Source of the DNA: Allosaccharopolyspora coralli
GTDB taxonomy: Bacteria > Actinomycetota > Actinomycetes > Mycobacteriales > Pseudonocardiaceae
Assembly: GCF_009664835.1 (NCBI RefSeq)
Contig: NZ_CP045929.1
Span: 1,302,001 to 1,366,000 of the forward strand
Length of the DNA: 64,000 bases
Direction: 5' to 3'
The notes under the pieces are model-generated. The model worked only from the letters and a program-made list of their open reading frames with translations, was not told where the DNA came from and did no database searches. Both the position numbers and the translations under genes were made by a program. Position 1 is the stretch's first letter. Each line of letters opens with the position of its first letter. This document shows, in pieces, positions 43,151 through 52,941 of this stretch.

Positions 43151-44761
43151 GTGTCGCGGTTCGTCGACCGCGTGACCATCCACGTTGCGGCAGGCAACGG
43201 GGGTAATGGCTGCGCTTCGGTCCATCGGGAGAAGTTCAAGCCCCTCGGGGGCCCGGACGGGGGCAACGGTGGCCGCGGCGGGGACGTGACCCTGGTGGTC
43301 GACTCGCAGGTGCACACGCTGCTCGATTTCCACCACCGGCCGCACCTGCGGGCGAAGAACGGCAGGCAGGGGCAGGGTGGGCACCGCAACGGTGCCGTCG
43401 GCGCTGACCTGGTGCTGTCGGTGCCGGACGGCACCGTCGTGTTGTCCCAGGACGGCGAGGTCCTCGCCGATCTCGTCGGCGTCGGGACCACGTTCGTGGC
43501 CTCGCAGGGTGGCCGCGGCGGTCTCGGCAACGCCGCGCTGGCGTCGAAGGCACGCAAGGCTCCCGGTTTCGCCCTGCTCGGCGAGGAGGGCGATCAGGCC
43601 GAGCTCGTCCTGGAATTGAAGTCGGTCGCCGACGTGGGGCTCGTCGGGTTCCCTTCTGCGGGCAAGTCCTCGCTGATCTCGGTGTTGTCGGAGGCGAAGC
43701 CGAAGATCGCGGACTATCCGTTCACCACGTTGGCGCCGAACCTGGGTGTGGTCACCGCGGGAGAGACGGTGTTCACGGTCGCCGACGTGCCCGGGCTGAT
43801 TCCGGGCGCGAGCGGTGGGCGCGGGCTCGGATTGGAGTTCCTGCGCCACATCGAGCGCTGCGCGGTGCTGGTGCACGTGGTGGATTGCGCGACGCTCGAA
43901 CCGGGACGCGATCCGCTGTCCGATGTGGACGCTCTGGAGAACGAGCTCGCCGAGTACACGCCGGCGTTGAGTGCGGAGCTCGGTGCGGTCGATCTCGAGT
44001 CGCGGCCGCGCATGGTCGTGCTGAACAAGATGGACGTCCCGGAGGCTGAAGAACTGGCCGAGCTGGTGCGCCCCGACCTCGAAGCGCGTGGCTGGCCGGT
44101 GTGGGAAGTCTCCACGCAGAGCCGAAAGGGCTTGCGGGAGTTGAGTTTCGCGCTCGCCCGTACCGTCGAGCAGTACCGCGCCGAGCAGCCGGAGCCGGAG
44201 CCTGCACGGGTCCTCGTGCGTCCGAAGGCAGTCGGTGGCGACGCTGACTTCACCGTCGAGCCGGACCCGGAGACCGAGGACGCGTTCGTCGTGCGGGGGG
44301 ACAAGCCGGAGCGCTGGGTGCGGCAGACCTCGTTCGACAACGACGAGGCCGTCGGATTCCTGGGTGATCGACTCGCGAAGATCGGTGTCGAGGAGGCACT
44401 CGCGCGGCACGGCGCGCAGCCCGGCAGTCAGGTCACGATCGGCGGCGTGACCTTCGACTGGGAGCCGTCGACGCCGGCAGGGGTGGCCGCCGTCATGAGT
44501 GGGCGCGGCACCGACGCGCGCCTGGAGAGCAACGATCGCGTGCCGGCCTCCGAGCGCAAAGCGGCCAAGCAGGCTCGGTACTACGCGGGCAAGGAGTCCG
44601 TCGACGCGGACGAGTTGCGGTGGGCTGAAGAGGAAACCGGCCCCCGCGCGGGCGACCGCGACGACGATGTCTGGGACGACGTGTGGGACGACGACGCGGC
44701 GGAGGGCCCCGCCGAGGTAGTCGACGACGCCGACGACCGGGAAGACCGGAGCGGACGATGA
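43151..44761 (+). CDS. obgE: Obg GTPase (CgtA)
   Basis: A 536-residue GTPase in 50S assembly and stress control. The glycine-rich Obg fold fills residues 1-160 ([14 protein letters not shown]). G1 is GFPSAGKSS (166-174), G3 DVPGL and G4 NKMD. An OCT domain follows at about 350-430. The tail is acidic with WDDVWDD repeats. GTG start, 150 nt after rpmA. Its stop overlaps the proB start (ATGA), so proB is translationally coupled. Confidence 0.96.
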   Translation: MSRFVDRVTIHVAAGNGGNGCASVHREKFKPLGGPDGGNGGRGGDVTLVVDSQVHTLLDFHHRPHLRAKNGRQGQGGHRNGAVGADLVLSVPDGTVVLSQDGEVLADLVGVGTTFVASQGGRGGLGNAALASKARKAPGFALLGEEGDQAELVLELKSVADVGLVGFPSAGKSSLISVLSEAKPKIADYPFTTLAPNLGVVTAGETVFTVADVPGLIPGASGGRGLGLEFLRHIERCAVLVHVVDCATLEPGRDPLSDVDALENELAEYTPALSAELGAVDLESRPRMVVLNKMDVPEAEELAELVRPDLEARGWPVWEVSTQSRKGLRELSFALARTVEQYRAEQPEPEPARVLVRPKAVGGDADFTVEPDPETEDAFVVRGDKPERWVRQTSFDNDEAVGFLGDRLAKIGVEEALARHGAQPGSQVTIGGVTFDWEPSTPAGVAAVMSGRGTDARLESNDRVPASERKAAKQARYYAGKESVDADELRWAEEETGPRAGDRDDDVWDDVWDDDAAEGPAEVVDDADDREDRSGR

Positions 44762-45879
44762 ACGCGCCCACGAGTTCGTTGACCCGGCACGCGGTGTCCG
44801 TGGCCAAGCGGCTCGTGGTGAAGGTCGGGTCGTCGTCGCTGACGACCGCCGGCGGCGGGTTGGACGCCGAACGACTCGACGCGATCGTGGACACGCTCGC
44901 GTGCCGCGTGGCGGCCGGGACGGGCGTGGTACTGGTGTCGTCGGGTGCCATCGCGGCGGGAATCGCCCCGCTGAAGTTGCGGCGCAGACCAAAGGACCTG
45001 GCCACGCAGCAGGCCGCCGCGAGTGTCGGGCAGCAGGCGCTCGCGCACGCGTATGCGGAGTCGTTCGCGCGGTACCAGCTCACTGTGGGCCAGGTATTGC
45101 TGACTGCGGACGACGTGGCCCGCCGGGCGCACTACCGCAACGCTCAGCGGACGTTGCACCGGCTGCTCACACTGGACACGGTGCCGGTGGTCAACGAGAA
45201 CGACACGGTCGCGACGAACGAGATCCGGTTCGGCGACAACGACCGTCTCGCCGCGATGGTCGCACACCTGGTCGGCGCCGATGCGTTGGTGCTGCTGTCC
45301 GATGTGGACGCACTTTACGACGGTGACCCGAGGCTGCCGGAATCCAGTGCGATCCGTGAAGTGCACGGGGAGAAGGATCTCGAGGCTGCGAAGATCGGCG
45401 ACTCCTCGTCCGGTCTCGGGACCGGCGGAATGGTGTCCAAGGTGGACGCTGCTCGTCTGGCGTGCACGTCGGGTATTCCGGTGCTGCTGGCTTCGGCGGC
45501 GGAGTCGGGACGCGCTCTCGGTCCGGCCGACACCGGTACGGCGTTCCGGGCGCGCGGTTCGCGTCTGTCGGTCCGCCGTTTCTGGCTGGCTCATGCGGCG
45601 ACTGCGCACGGCCGGTTGTGGCTCGACGAAGGGGCCGTGACCGCTGTCGTGGATCGGAGGCGCTCGTTGCTGTCGGCAGGTATCACCGGGGTCGAGGGCG
45701 CTTTCCACGGGGGAGACGTGGTCGAGATCGCGGACCCGCACGGCACTGTGGTTGCCAGGGGTCTCTGTTCGTTCGATTCCGAGGAACTGCCCGAACTCGT
45801 CGGTCGTTCCACGCACGAGCTCCCCGACGATCAGCGGCGTGAAGTCGTCCACGCCGACGACCTCGTGCCGCTGCCGTGA
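44758..45879 (+). CDS. proB: Glutamate 5-kinase
   Basis: 373 residues, first step of proline synthesis (glutamate to glutamyl 5-phosphate). [12 protein letters not shown] at 18-29 starts the amino-acid kinase domain. [21 protein letters not shown] holds the conserved substrate loop (first part [17 protein letters not shown]). [12 protein letters not shown] is also family-specific. A PUA domain occupies the last 90 residues. proA lies 3.9 kb downstream rather than adjacent. Confidence 0.95.
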   Translation: MNAPTSSLTRHAVSVAKRLVVKVGSSSLTTAGGGLDAERLDAIVDTLACRVAAGTGVVLVSSGAIAAGIAPLKLRRRPKDLATQQAAASVGQQALAHAYAESFARYQLTVGQVLLTADDVARRAHYRNAQRTLHRLLTLDTVPVVNENDTVATNEIRFGDNDRLAAMVAHLVGADALVLLSDVDALYDGDPRLPESSAIREVHGEKDLEAAKIGDSSSGLGTGGMVSKVDAARLACTSGIPVLLASAAESGRALGPADTGTAFRARGSRLSVRRFWLAHAATAHGRLWLDEGAVTAVVDRRRSLLSAGITGVEGAFHGGDVVEIADPHGTVVARGLCSFDSEELPELVGRSTHELPDDQRREVVHADDLVPLP

Positions 45880-45894
45880 CCTGGCGAGCGTCGG

Positions 45895-47199
45895 TCAGCG
45901 CAGGGGGATGTTCCTGGTTTCCGGCAGCGTGAGGATGATGGCGAATCCGATCGCGGACCCTGCGGCGACGTACCAGAAGAACGCCACGGGTGCGCCGAGC
46001 GCGGCGAGTCCCTGCAGCACGAGGGGAGCGGTGCCGCCGAAGACCGCGACGGTGAGGTTGTACCAGGCTCCGATGCCGAGTCCCCGCAGTTCGGTGGGGA
46101 ACAGCTCCGACATGATCGCCGGGGCGATCGAAGTCATGGCCGTGTACAGCACGATTCCGACGCAGAACACGACGAGCAGCCCGCCGAGCCCGGGGCGTAC
46201 CAGAGTGGACAGTGGAACGATGAGCACGGCGGTGGCACCGGACCACACCAGCAGCTGCGGTTTGCGTCCGTAGCGGTCCGAGAGCAGCCCGACCGGATAC
46301 TGCAGCGCGATGAACAGTGCGGTCGCGATCGACAGCGCGAGGAAGACGTCGTTGGCGTCGGCTCCGCGATTCTCCACGGCGAACGGGGTGAGCGCGCTGA
46401 AGAACGTGTAGTAGCACAGTGTCGAGACCATGCTGAACCCGACGAGCTGGCCGACCGCCTTCGGGTGCTGGGTCAGCGTGAGCCACAGTGGATTCTTCAG
46501 CGCCTTCGCGCGCTTCTTGTTCTCCTCGAACTGTTCGGTTTCGTTGAGCGTGCGGCGCAGCCACAGGCCCACGATGCCGAGGATCCCGCCGATGATGAAC
46601 GGGATCCGCCAGCCGTAACTGGTGAGTTGTTCGTCCGTGAGTGCCGACGTCAGTCCGAACCCGAGCAGCGACGCGACCAGCAGTGCCGCACCCGTCGAGA
46701 TGTAGAAGAACGACGAGTACCGGCCCCGGTGCGAGGCGGGGGCGATCTCGGCGAGGTAGGCCGAGGCGTTCGAGACCTCGCCGCCGAGCGAGAGTCCTTG
46801 ACCGATCCGCGCCAGCACCAGCAGCAGTGGGGCCGCCCAGCCGATGGACGTGTAGGTCGGCAGTAGTCCGATCAGCAGCGAGCCGCCCGCCATCAGCGAG
46901 ATCGTCAGCAGCATCGCCGTCTTACGGCCCCTGAGGTCCGCGAACCGTCCCAGCATCCACCCACCCAAGGGGCGGAAGAAGAAGGCGAGCGCGAACGTCG
47001 CGAGCGTGTTGATCAGCGAGAGGGTGGCGTTGTCACTGGGGAAGAACGCGCCGGCGAAATAGACGCTGAAGGCCGCGTAGATCGTCCAGTCGTACCACTC
47101 CACGGCATTGCCGATGCTGGCAGCGACGAGTTGCCGGATGGGGAGTCGGTGCCGCTCGGTGCGCCCGGAACTCACCGTCTCCGTCGCGTCGTCGGTCAT
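45895..47199 (-). CDS. MFS transporter, metabolite:H+ symporter type
   Basis: A 434-residue 12-TM transporter resembling alpha-ketoglutarate permeases. NAVEWYDWTIYAAFSVYFAG in TM1, FADLRGRK in loop 2-3, and GLSLGGEVSNASAYLAE match the family. It is a distant paralogue of the MFS gene at 6500-7846. It converges on proB with a 15-bp gap and separates proB from proA. The ATG at 47199 is preceded by a GGGAGG-like site. The substrate is not known. Confidence 0.83.
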   Translation of the reverse strand: MTDDATETVSSGRTERHRLPIRQLVAASIGNAVEWYDWTIYAAFSVYFAGAFFPSDNATLSLINTLATFALAFFFRPLGGWMLGRFADLRGRKTAMLLTISLMAGGSLLIGLLPTYTSIGWAAPLLLVLARIGQGLSLGGEVSNASAYLAEIAPASHRGRYSSFFYISTGAALLVASLLGFGLTSALTDEQLTSYGWRIPFIIGGILGIVGLWLRRTLNETEQFEENKKRAKALKNPLWLTLTQHPKAVGQLVGFSMVSTLCYYTFFSALTPFAVENRGADANDVFLALSIATALFIALQYPVGLLSDRYGRKPQLLVWSGATAVLIVPLSTLVRPGLGGLLVVFCVGIVLYTAMTSIAPAIMSELFPTELRGLGIGAWYNLTVAVFGGTAPLVLQGLAALGAPVAFFWYVAAGSAIGFAIILTLPETRNIPLR

Positions 47200-47574
47200 C
47201 GCTGCCTCCCGCCCTCGCGCGGATCAGTGAAGTGTGGACACAGTACGGCCCCGCTTTCCTCAGGGGAAGAGGGCGATTCACACGGAGCGAACGGCACTTT
47301 CGCCTCGTGTGCTGAGGCGAAAGTGCCGTTCGCTTCAGAGTGCATTTTGGAACTGGCTTTTGTGCCCGTAGGGCACGGTCATACGTGCCCAGCCTCGACA
47401 GGGTGAGGGGCTCCGGCGTTCGGAGTTCGTGCCTCGCAAGGCTGGGGTTCTCGCCGCGTACGTGTGGTACTCAAGAGGACCCCAACGCGGCGAGGCGCGA
47501 ACTGGGGCGGCGGTACCGGACCACCCACCCAAGATCCACAACGCCCCCTCAGCGGGAACGTGGCGCGGGAGGCG
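47200..47574. other. Intergenic region with repeat A and no clear gene
   Basis: 375 bp between the 5' end of the MFS gene and the 3' end of the helicase gene. It holds the repeat A copy at 47285-47336. The rest (47340-47574) has codable frames on the plus strand, but none with a ribosome site or recognisable protein; I see nothing else. Confidence 0.5.
47285..47336. repeat. Dispersed palindrome family A, copy 3
   Basis: GAGCGAACGGCACTTTCGCC and GGCGAAAGTGCCGTTCGC pair as a near-perfect stem with a short loop; this is the cleanest copy in the window. Confidence 0.8.
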
Positions 47575-49689
47575 TCACGCGGCGGTGGCGAGGGTGAAGG
47601 GCAGGACGGCAGGGGCTCCCGACTGGCGGAGCATGCGGCTCACGACGGTGACTGTCCATCCGGTGTCGGCGAGGTCGTCCATCAACAGCACCGGGCCGTC
47701 CACACCGAACAGCGTGCTCGCCAGCTCGTCCGATACCCGGAACTGGTTCCACACCGACGCGACGCGCTGGGCACTGTTCGTCGCACGACGCACCGGAGCG
47801 CTCACGTCCGTGTCGACCTCGCCGAGCAACGGCAGCCGACCGACCGAGGCGATCTTCGACGCGAGGCTGCGCACCAGCTCGGGACGTGTCCGTGAGCCGA
47901 TCGAGACGACACCCACGGGTCGCTGTTCCCAGTCCCAGGCCGCGAGAACCTGCACACACGCCTGGAACACGTCGTCGGGCAGTTCCTGATCCGGTGACGC
48001 GGTGCCGAGTAGGTCGCGGAGCCGGTTGCCCCAGCCGATATCGGTCAGCCGGCCGAGCGCACGGCCCTGCGACGCCTGCTCGTCGGCGGGAATCTTGCCG
48101 GCGACGTCGATCCCCAACGCCGCCATGCCACTCGGCCACATCTTGCGTGGGGTGACCTCCACGCCGGGCCGGTTCAGCCGATCGGAGGCTGCCTGCACCG
48201 ACCGCTCGTCGACGCTCGCGGACAGCGGCGAGCCCGTGCAGTTGTCGCAACGGCCGCAGGGCTGCGCGCCCGGGTCGTCCAACTGCCGCCGCAGAAACTC
48301 CATGCGGCAACCGGTGGTCGCGACATAGTCGAGCATCGCCTGCTGTTCGGCCTCGCGGGCCTGCGCGATACGGCCGTAGCGCTCGGCGTCGTAGGACCAC
48401 TGCTCGCCGGTCGCCTCCCAGCCGCCCTTGACCCGGCGCACCGCACCGTCCACGTCCAGGACCTTGAGCACCATCTCCAGCCGGGACCGGTTCAACTCGA
48501 CCCGAGGCTCCAACGCCGCCGTGGACAGCGTGCCGCCTTCGGACAGTGCTGCCAGTACCGCGCGGACCGTCGGCTCCGGCGGGAACGCCATCGACGCGAA
48601 GTAGCTCCAGATGTCGCGGTCCTCGCGGCCCGGCATGAGTAGCACCTCGGCGCGCTCGACACCGCGCCCCGCTCGCCCGATCTGCTGGTAGTAGGCGATG
48701 GGGGAGGACGGTGCACCCAGATGCACGACGAATCCGAGGTCCGGCTTGTCGAAACCCATACCCAACGCCGAGGTCGCGACCAGCGCCTTGACCCGGTTCT
48801 GGAGCAGATCGTCCTCCGCCCGTGCTCGCTCCGCCGGATCGGTGCGCCCCGAGTACGAGGCGACCTCGAAACCCTGGTCACGCAGGAAACCCGAGACCTC
48901 GTCGGTCGCCGCCACGGTGAGCGTGTAGATGATTCCGGAGCCGGGCAGCTCGCCCAGATGCTCGGCCAGCCACGCCAAGCGGGCTTGTGTGGTCGGCAGC
49001 GACACGACGCCGAGCCGCAGGCTCTCCCGGTCCAGGGTCCCCCGTAGCACCACCGTCGAGCTGTCGTCCTCGTGCCCGGTGAGCAGCTGCTCCGAGACGT
49101 CGGCGACCACGCGGTCGTTGGCGGTCGCGGTCGTCGCCAAGACCGGGACGCCGTCCGGCAGCTCGGCGAGCAGCGTGCGCAGCCGGCGGTAATCCGGGCG
49201 GAAGTCGTGACCCCAGTCGGAGATGCAGTGCGCTTCGTCGACCACCAGCAACCCAGCGGACTGGGTGAGCTCGGGCAGCACGGTGTCCCGAAAGTCGGGG
49301 TTGTTCAACCGTTCCGGGCTCACCAGCAGGACGTCGACCTCGCCGACCGCGACCTGCTCCTCGATCGACGCCCACTCCTGCGGGTTCGCCGAGTTGATCG
49401 TCGCCGCGTGCACGTCCGCCGCAGCGGCTGCCTCGACCTGGTTGCGCATGAGGGCGAGCAGCGGCGAGACGATCACCGTCGGCCCCTCGCCCAGCTCGCG
49501 GAGCAGGGCCGTCGCCACGAAGTACACGGCCGATTTGCCCCAGCCGGTGCGCTGAACCACCAGCGCACGGCTTCTTTCCAGCACCAGGGCTCGGATCGCG
49601 CTCCACTGGTCCTCGCGCAACGTCGCGTCGGGACCGGCGAGGGCGCGGAGGTGCTCTTCGGCCTGTTCTCGCAGTACGGCTTCGTCCAC
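47575..49689 (-). CDS. RecQ-like DNA helicase with phosphoribosyltransferase-like tail
   Basis: About 704 residues from GTG 49689. Superfamily 2 motifs: Walker A TGWGKSAVYF (48-57), DEAHCISDWGHDFRPDYRRL (151-170) and VATSALGMGFDKPDLGFVVH (motif V). A RecQ-type zinc cluster follows (CRMEFLRRQ..QPCGRCDNC). The final part ends VLLMDDLADTGWTVTVVSRM, a PRPP-binding motif of phosphoribosyltransferases. No HRDC domain is visible. Such fusions occur in actinobacteria; the role of the tail is unknown. It diverges from proA. Confidence 0.88.
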   Translation of the reverse strand: MDEAVLREQAEEHLRALAGPDATLREDQWSAIRALVLERSRALVVQRTGWGKSAVYFVATALLRELGEGPTVIVSPLLALMRNQVEAAAAADVHAATINSANPQEWASIEEQVAVGEVDVLLVSPERLNNPDFRDTVLPELTQSAGLLVVDEAHCISDWGHDFRPDYRRLRTLLAELPDGVPVLATTATANDRVVADVSEQLLTGHEDDSSTVVLRGTLDRESLRLGVVSLPTTQARLAWLAEHLGELPGSGIIYTLTVAATDEVSGFLRDQGFEVASYSGRTDPAERARAEDDLLQNRVKALVATSALGMGFDKPDLGFVVHLGAPSSPIAYYQQIGRAGRGVERAEVLLMPGREDRDIWSYFASMAFPPEPTVRAVLAALSEGGTLSTAALEPRVELNRSRLEMVLKVLDVDGAVRRVKGGWEATGEQWSYDAERYGRIAQAREAEQQAMLDYVATTGCRMEFLRRQLDDPGAQPCGRCDNCTGSPLSASVDERSVQAASDRLNRPGVEVTPRKMWPSGMAALGIDVAGKIPADEQASQGRALGRLTDIGWGNRLRDLLGTASPDQELPDDVFQACVQVLAAWDWEQRPVGVVSIGSRTRPELVRSLASKIASVGRLPLLGEVDTDVSAPVRRATNSAQRVASVWNQFRVSDELASTLFGVDGPVLLMDDLADTGWTVTVVSRMLRQSGAPAVLPFTLATAA

Positions 49690-49771
49690 GTCCTGATTCC
49701 TACCGGATGCCTCCGGCCACGGCCGGGCACCCCTGGGTATCGGCATGTGGGAAAGCCGTGGAGGTCGGTTC

Positions 49772-49777
49772 TACCCT
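49772..49777 (+). promoter_or_regulatory. proA -10 hexamer, probably leaderless
   Basis: TACCCT ends 6 nt before the GTG at 49784. The intervening GGAGAG is too close to the start to be a normal ribosome site. Confidence 0.4.
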
Positions 49778-49783
49778 GGAGAG

Positions 49784-51085
49784 GTGACCAGCACCGTCCA
49801 GTCTCCCGACACTGTCCCCGACGCTCTGCGCGAACAGGTGCACGGAGCCGCACGCCGTGCCCGCACCGCCGCCGGCGACCTCGCTCTGGCCACCCGTGCA
49901 GAGAAGGACGCTGCGCTGCACGCCATGGCCGACGCGCTCGTCACGCGCACGCCGGAGATCCTCGCGGCCAACGCGGAGGACGTCGACGCGGCGCGCGAGT
50001 CGGGGATGACCGAAGCACTCGTCGACAGGCTCAACCTCACCGCCGAGCGCGTCGCGTCCGTCGCGGACGGCTTGCGCAGCGTCGCCGGGCTCGCCGACCC
50101 CGCCGGGGAGGTCGTGCGCGGCAGTGTGCTGCCGAACGGGGTGCAGCTGCATCAGGTCCGGGTGCCGCTCGGTGTCGTCGGCATCGTCTACGAAGGCCGA
50201 CCGAACGTGACGGTCGACGCGGCCGGGCTCACCTTGAAGTCGGGCAACGCGACGCTGCTGCGGGGTTCGTCGTCGGCGGAGCGCTCGAACACGGCGTTGG
50301 TCACGATCCTGCGCGAGACCCTCGCCGCGCAGGGACTTCCCGCGGACTCGGTGCAATTGCTGCCCTGCCACGACCGTGCCTCGGTGACGCACCTGATCAC
50401 CGCGCGGGGCCTCGTCGACATCGTGATTCCGCGCGGTGGCGCCGGACTCATCCAGGCCGTCGTGCAGCAGGCGACGGTGCCTGCCATCGAGACCGGCGTG
50501 GGCAACTGCCACGTGTTCGTCGACGCGAGCGCTGACCTCGACATGGCGCTGCGCCTGCTCGTGAACTCGAAGGCGCGTCGGCCGAGCGTCTGCAACGCCG
50601 CCGAGACGTTCCTGGTGCACCGTGACGTCGCCGCCGAGTTCGTGCCGAAGGCCGTCTCCGCGCTCGCCGAGGCGGGCGTGACGGTGCACGGCGACGGCCC
50701 GGTGCAGCAGCTCGGGGGCCCCGGAGTCGTCGCCGCCACCGAAGGCGACTGGGACACCGAGTACCTCGCCCTGGACATCGCCGGTCGGGTGGTCGACTCG
50801 TTCGGGGACGCCCTCGAGCACATCGCCGACCACGGCTCCGGGCACACCGAGGCGATCGTGACCTCCGACGTGCGGTCGGCGCGGCTGTTCACGAGCCGGG
50901 TGGACGCGGCGGCCGTCATGGTCAACGCCTCCACCGCGTTCACCGACGGTGGCGAGTTCGGGATGGGCGCGGAGATCGGGATCTCCACGCAGAAGCTGCA
51001 CGCGCGCGGGCCGATGGGCCTCACCGAGCTGACCTCGACGAAGTGGGTGGCGCACGGCGACGGGCAGGTTCGCGGCGGGAGCTGA
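49784..51085 (+). CDS. proA: Glutamate-5-semialdehyde dehydrogenase
   Basis: A 433-residue enzyme for the second step of proline synthesis. The catalytic cysteine is Cys270 ([14 protein letters not shown]); [20 protein letters not shown] and the [15 protein letters not shown] block bind NADPH and substrate. The end, [21 protein letters not shown], is the family signature. The GTG at 49784 gives the usual N-terminus; an in-frame ATG at 49745 is less likely. It is separated from proB by two unrelated genes. Confidence 0.95.
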   Translation: MTSTVQSPDTVPDALREQVHGAARRARTAAGDLALATRAEKDAALHAMADALVTRTPEILAANAEDVDAARESGMTEALVDRLNLTAERVASVADGLRSVAGLADPAGEVVRGSVLPNGVQLHQVRVPLGVVGIVYEGRPNVTVDAAGLTLKSGNATLLRGSSSAERSNTALVTILRETLAAQGLPADSVQLLPCHDRASVTHLITARGLVDIVIPRGGAGLIQAVVQQATVPAIETGVGNCHVFVDASADLDMALRLLVNSKARRPSVCNAAETFLVHRDVAAEFVPKAVSALAEAGVTVHGDGPVQQLGGPGVVAATEGDWDTEYLALDIAGRVVDSFGDALEHIADHGSGHTEAIVTSDVRSARLFTSRVDAAAVMVNASTAFTDGGEFGMGAEIGISTQKLHARGPMGLTELTSTKWVAHGDGQVRGGS

Positions 51086-51191
51086 GGCGGACTGCGGCAG
51101 CCGGAGGAACCTCGGCGCGATCCGTCCACATCAAGGTCAACAGCACGTACCGTCACCGGCGAGGCCGCTCAGTCCGTGACGGGGGAATGGC

Positions 51192-52411
51192 ATGACCACG
51201 CAGCCGCGCCACTATCCGTTCAGTTCCGCGAACCGTCTGCACCTCGACCCGTTCTACGCGCATCTCCGCGAGCACGAACCGCTCTCGCGAGTGCGGCTGC
51301 CCTACGGCGACGACGCCTGGCTGGCGACTCGCTACGACGACGTGAAGTTCCTGCTGTCTGACCCGCGTTTCAGCCGCGAGGAGTCGACCCGGCGCGACGA
51401 GCCGCGGCTCAATCCACACCAGCAGTCCTTCGGCATCATCGCGATGGATCCGCCGGACCACACGCGGCTGCGCAAGCTCGTCGCCAAGACCTTCACCTCG
51501 CGCCGCGTCGAGCAACTCCGGCCACGGACCGAACGGGTCGCCGACGACCTGGTGGACGCGATGGTCGCCCGCGTCGCGGCGGAAGGGGGCCCGCCGATCT
51601 CGTCGACGAGTTCGCGATGCCGCTGCCCGTGATCGTGATCTGTGAGCTGCTCGGTGTGCCGCACGAGGACCGCGCCCAGTTCGAACAGTGGTCGGAGGCG
51701 TTCACCTCGCTGACGAAGCTCTCGCGGCAGGAGATCGAGGACTACGGCGTCCGGATGTACGGCTACATGGGTGAACTCATCGCCCAACGCCGACAGGATC
51801 CGCAGGACGACCTGATCAGCGCGTTGGTCTTCGCCCAGAGCGACCAGGGGCGGATGAGCGAGGAGGAACTCATGCTGCTCTGCGTCGGGATTCTCGTCGC
51901 CGGGCACGAGACCACCGGGTCGCAGATCTCGAACTTCGTCTACCTGCTTCTGCAACACCCCGAGCTGCTCGCACAGTTGCAATCGGACCTGGACCTCGTC
52001 CCGTCGGCGGTCGAAGAACTGCTGCGGCACGTTCCGCTCGGCGCGAGCTCGGTGTTCCCCCGATACGCCACTGAGGACGTCGACATCGGTGGCGTCACAG
52101 TGGGCGCGGGCGATCCGGTGTTGGTGAGCCTGCCCGCGGCCAACCGGGACCGGTCGGTGTTCTCCGAGTCCGAGACGCTGCTCCTCGACCGTCACGACAA
52201 TCCACACGTGACGTTCGGACACGGTCCGCATCATTGCCTCGGTGCTCATCTGGCGCGCGTGGAACTGCAAGTCGCGGTCCGGACTCTGCTGGAACGGTTA
52301 CCGGGACTGCGTCTCGCGGTCCCGGAACCGAAGGTGCGGTGGAAGACCGGGCTACTCGTGCGCGGGCCGTTGGAACTGCCGCTCGACTGGGATTCCGGGC
52401 GGGACTCATGA
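51192..52411 (+). pseudogene. Cytochrome P450, frameshifted
   Basis: Two frames together encode a complete P450 of about 405 residues. Frame 1 (51192 to about 51590) gives the N-terminal half, MTTQPRHYPFSSANRLHLDP to VARVAAEGG. Frame 2 (about 51590 to 52411) gives PADLVDEFAMPLPVIVICEL, the I-helix AGHETT, the K-helix ExxR-like EELLRH region and the heme loop FGHGPHHCLG. One base is missing in GGGGGCCC at 51585-51592. All key residues survive, so this is a fresh mutation or a sequencing error. The ferredoxin overlaps its stop. Confidence 0.8.
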
Positions 52412-52632
52412 TGTGGTCCGTCGAGGTCGATCAAGACACGTGCGTCGGTTCGGGCATGTGCAACGCGGCCGCTCCCGAGCTCTTCCTGTTGGAAGGGTCC
52501 ACGTCGGTCGCGCTGAGGCCCACCGCCGAGCCTGCCGAGGACGTTCGTGACGCTGCCGAGTCGTGCCCGGTGGAAGCCATCACCATCCGTGACACGGACA
52601 CCGGGGCGATCGAAGCCCCGACCGACACGTGA
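52408..52632 (+). CDS. P450-associated [3Fe-4S] ferredoxin
   Basis: 74 residues. Cys12, Cys18 (TCVGSGMCNAAAPELF) and Cys53 (ESCPVEAITI) are the three ligands of a [3Fe-4S] cluster, the usual type that donates electrons to actinobacterial P450s. Its ATG overlaps the P450 stop (ATGA). No ferredoxin reductase is nearby, so a reductase encoded elsewhere must feed it. The P450 frameshift would leave it without its obvious partner. Confidence 0.9.
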   Translation: MMWSVEVDQDTCVGSGMCNAAAPELFLLEGSTSVALRPTAEPAEDVRDAAESCPVEAITIRDTDTGAIEAPTDT

Positions 52633-52870
52633 CTCCGACCGAGTGAACTGCGACACGAATCGGACGAAAGCGCGTCATAGCCGCGGCGGCCGGGTATCTC
52701 ACTCGGTGCGCGCCTGCAACGGCAGCGCCCGCAACCCCGGTGGACCCCCAGTCGCCGGCACGAGGTTGCGAGGGGCCGTGGGCTCGGTCACCGGGGGAGC
52801 GGTGGCCGAGCCCACGTGCGTGATCGTGAGTAATTCTCGGCAGAAGACGGTGCGCGGTGGCCGCGGGGTC

Positions 52871-52899
52871 GATGTCGCGAGTGGCTCCGCCACGGAACC
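52871..52899. repeat. Dispersed repeat family B, copy 5
   Basis: GATGTCG followed by a shortened middle and GGCTCCGCCACGGAACC. Both ends of the family consensus are present, with an internal deletion. Confidence 0.45.
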
Positions 52900-52927
52900 G
52901 CCGACGTAGATCAACCCGTGCACCCTT

Positions 52928-52933
52928 TAAGCT
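52928..52933 (+). promoter_or_regulatory. nadD -10 hexamer, probably leaderless
   Basis: TAAGCT within CTTTAAGCT ends 8 nt before the ATG at 52942, with no ribosome site between. Confidence 0.4.
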
Positions 52934-52941
52934 GGGCGACC

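Larger units (their letters stand above)
52633..52941. other. Gap before nadD with repeat B and promoter
   Basis: 309 bp without a supported gene. It contains repeat family B copy 5 (52871-52899) and the nadD -10 region. Confidence 0.5.

Noticed and set aside
43067-44992. Long antisense frame opposite obgE
   Set aside because: Same reason; obgE is complete and conserved on the plus strand.
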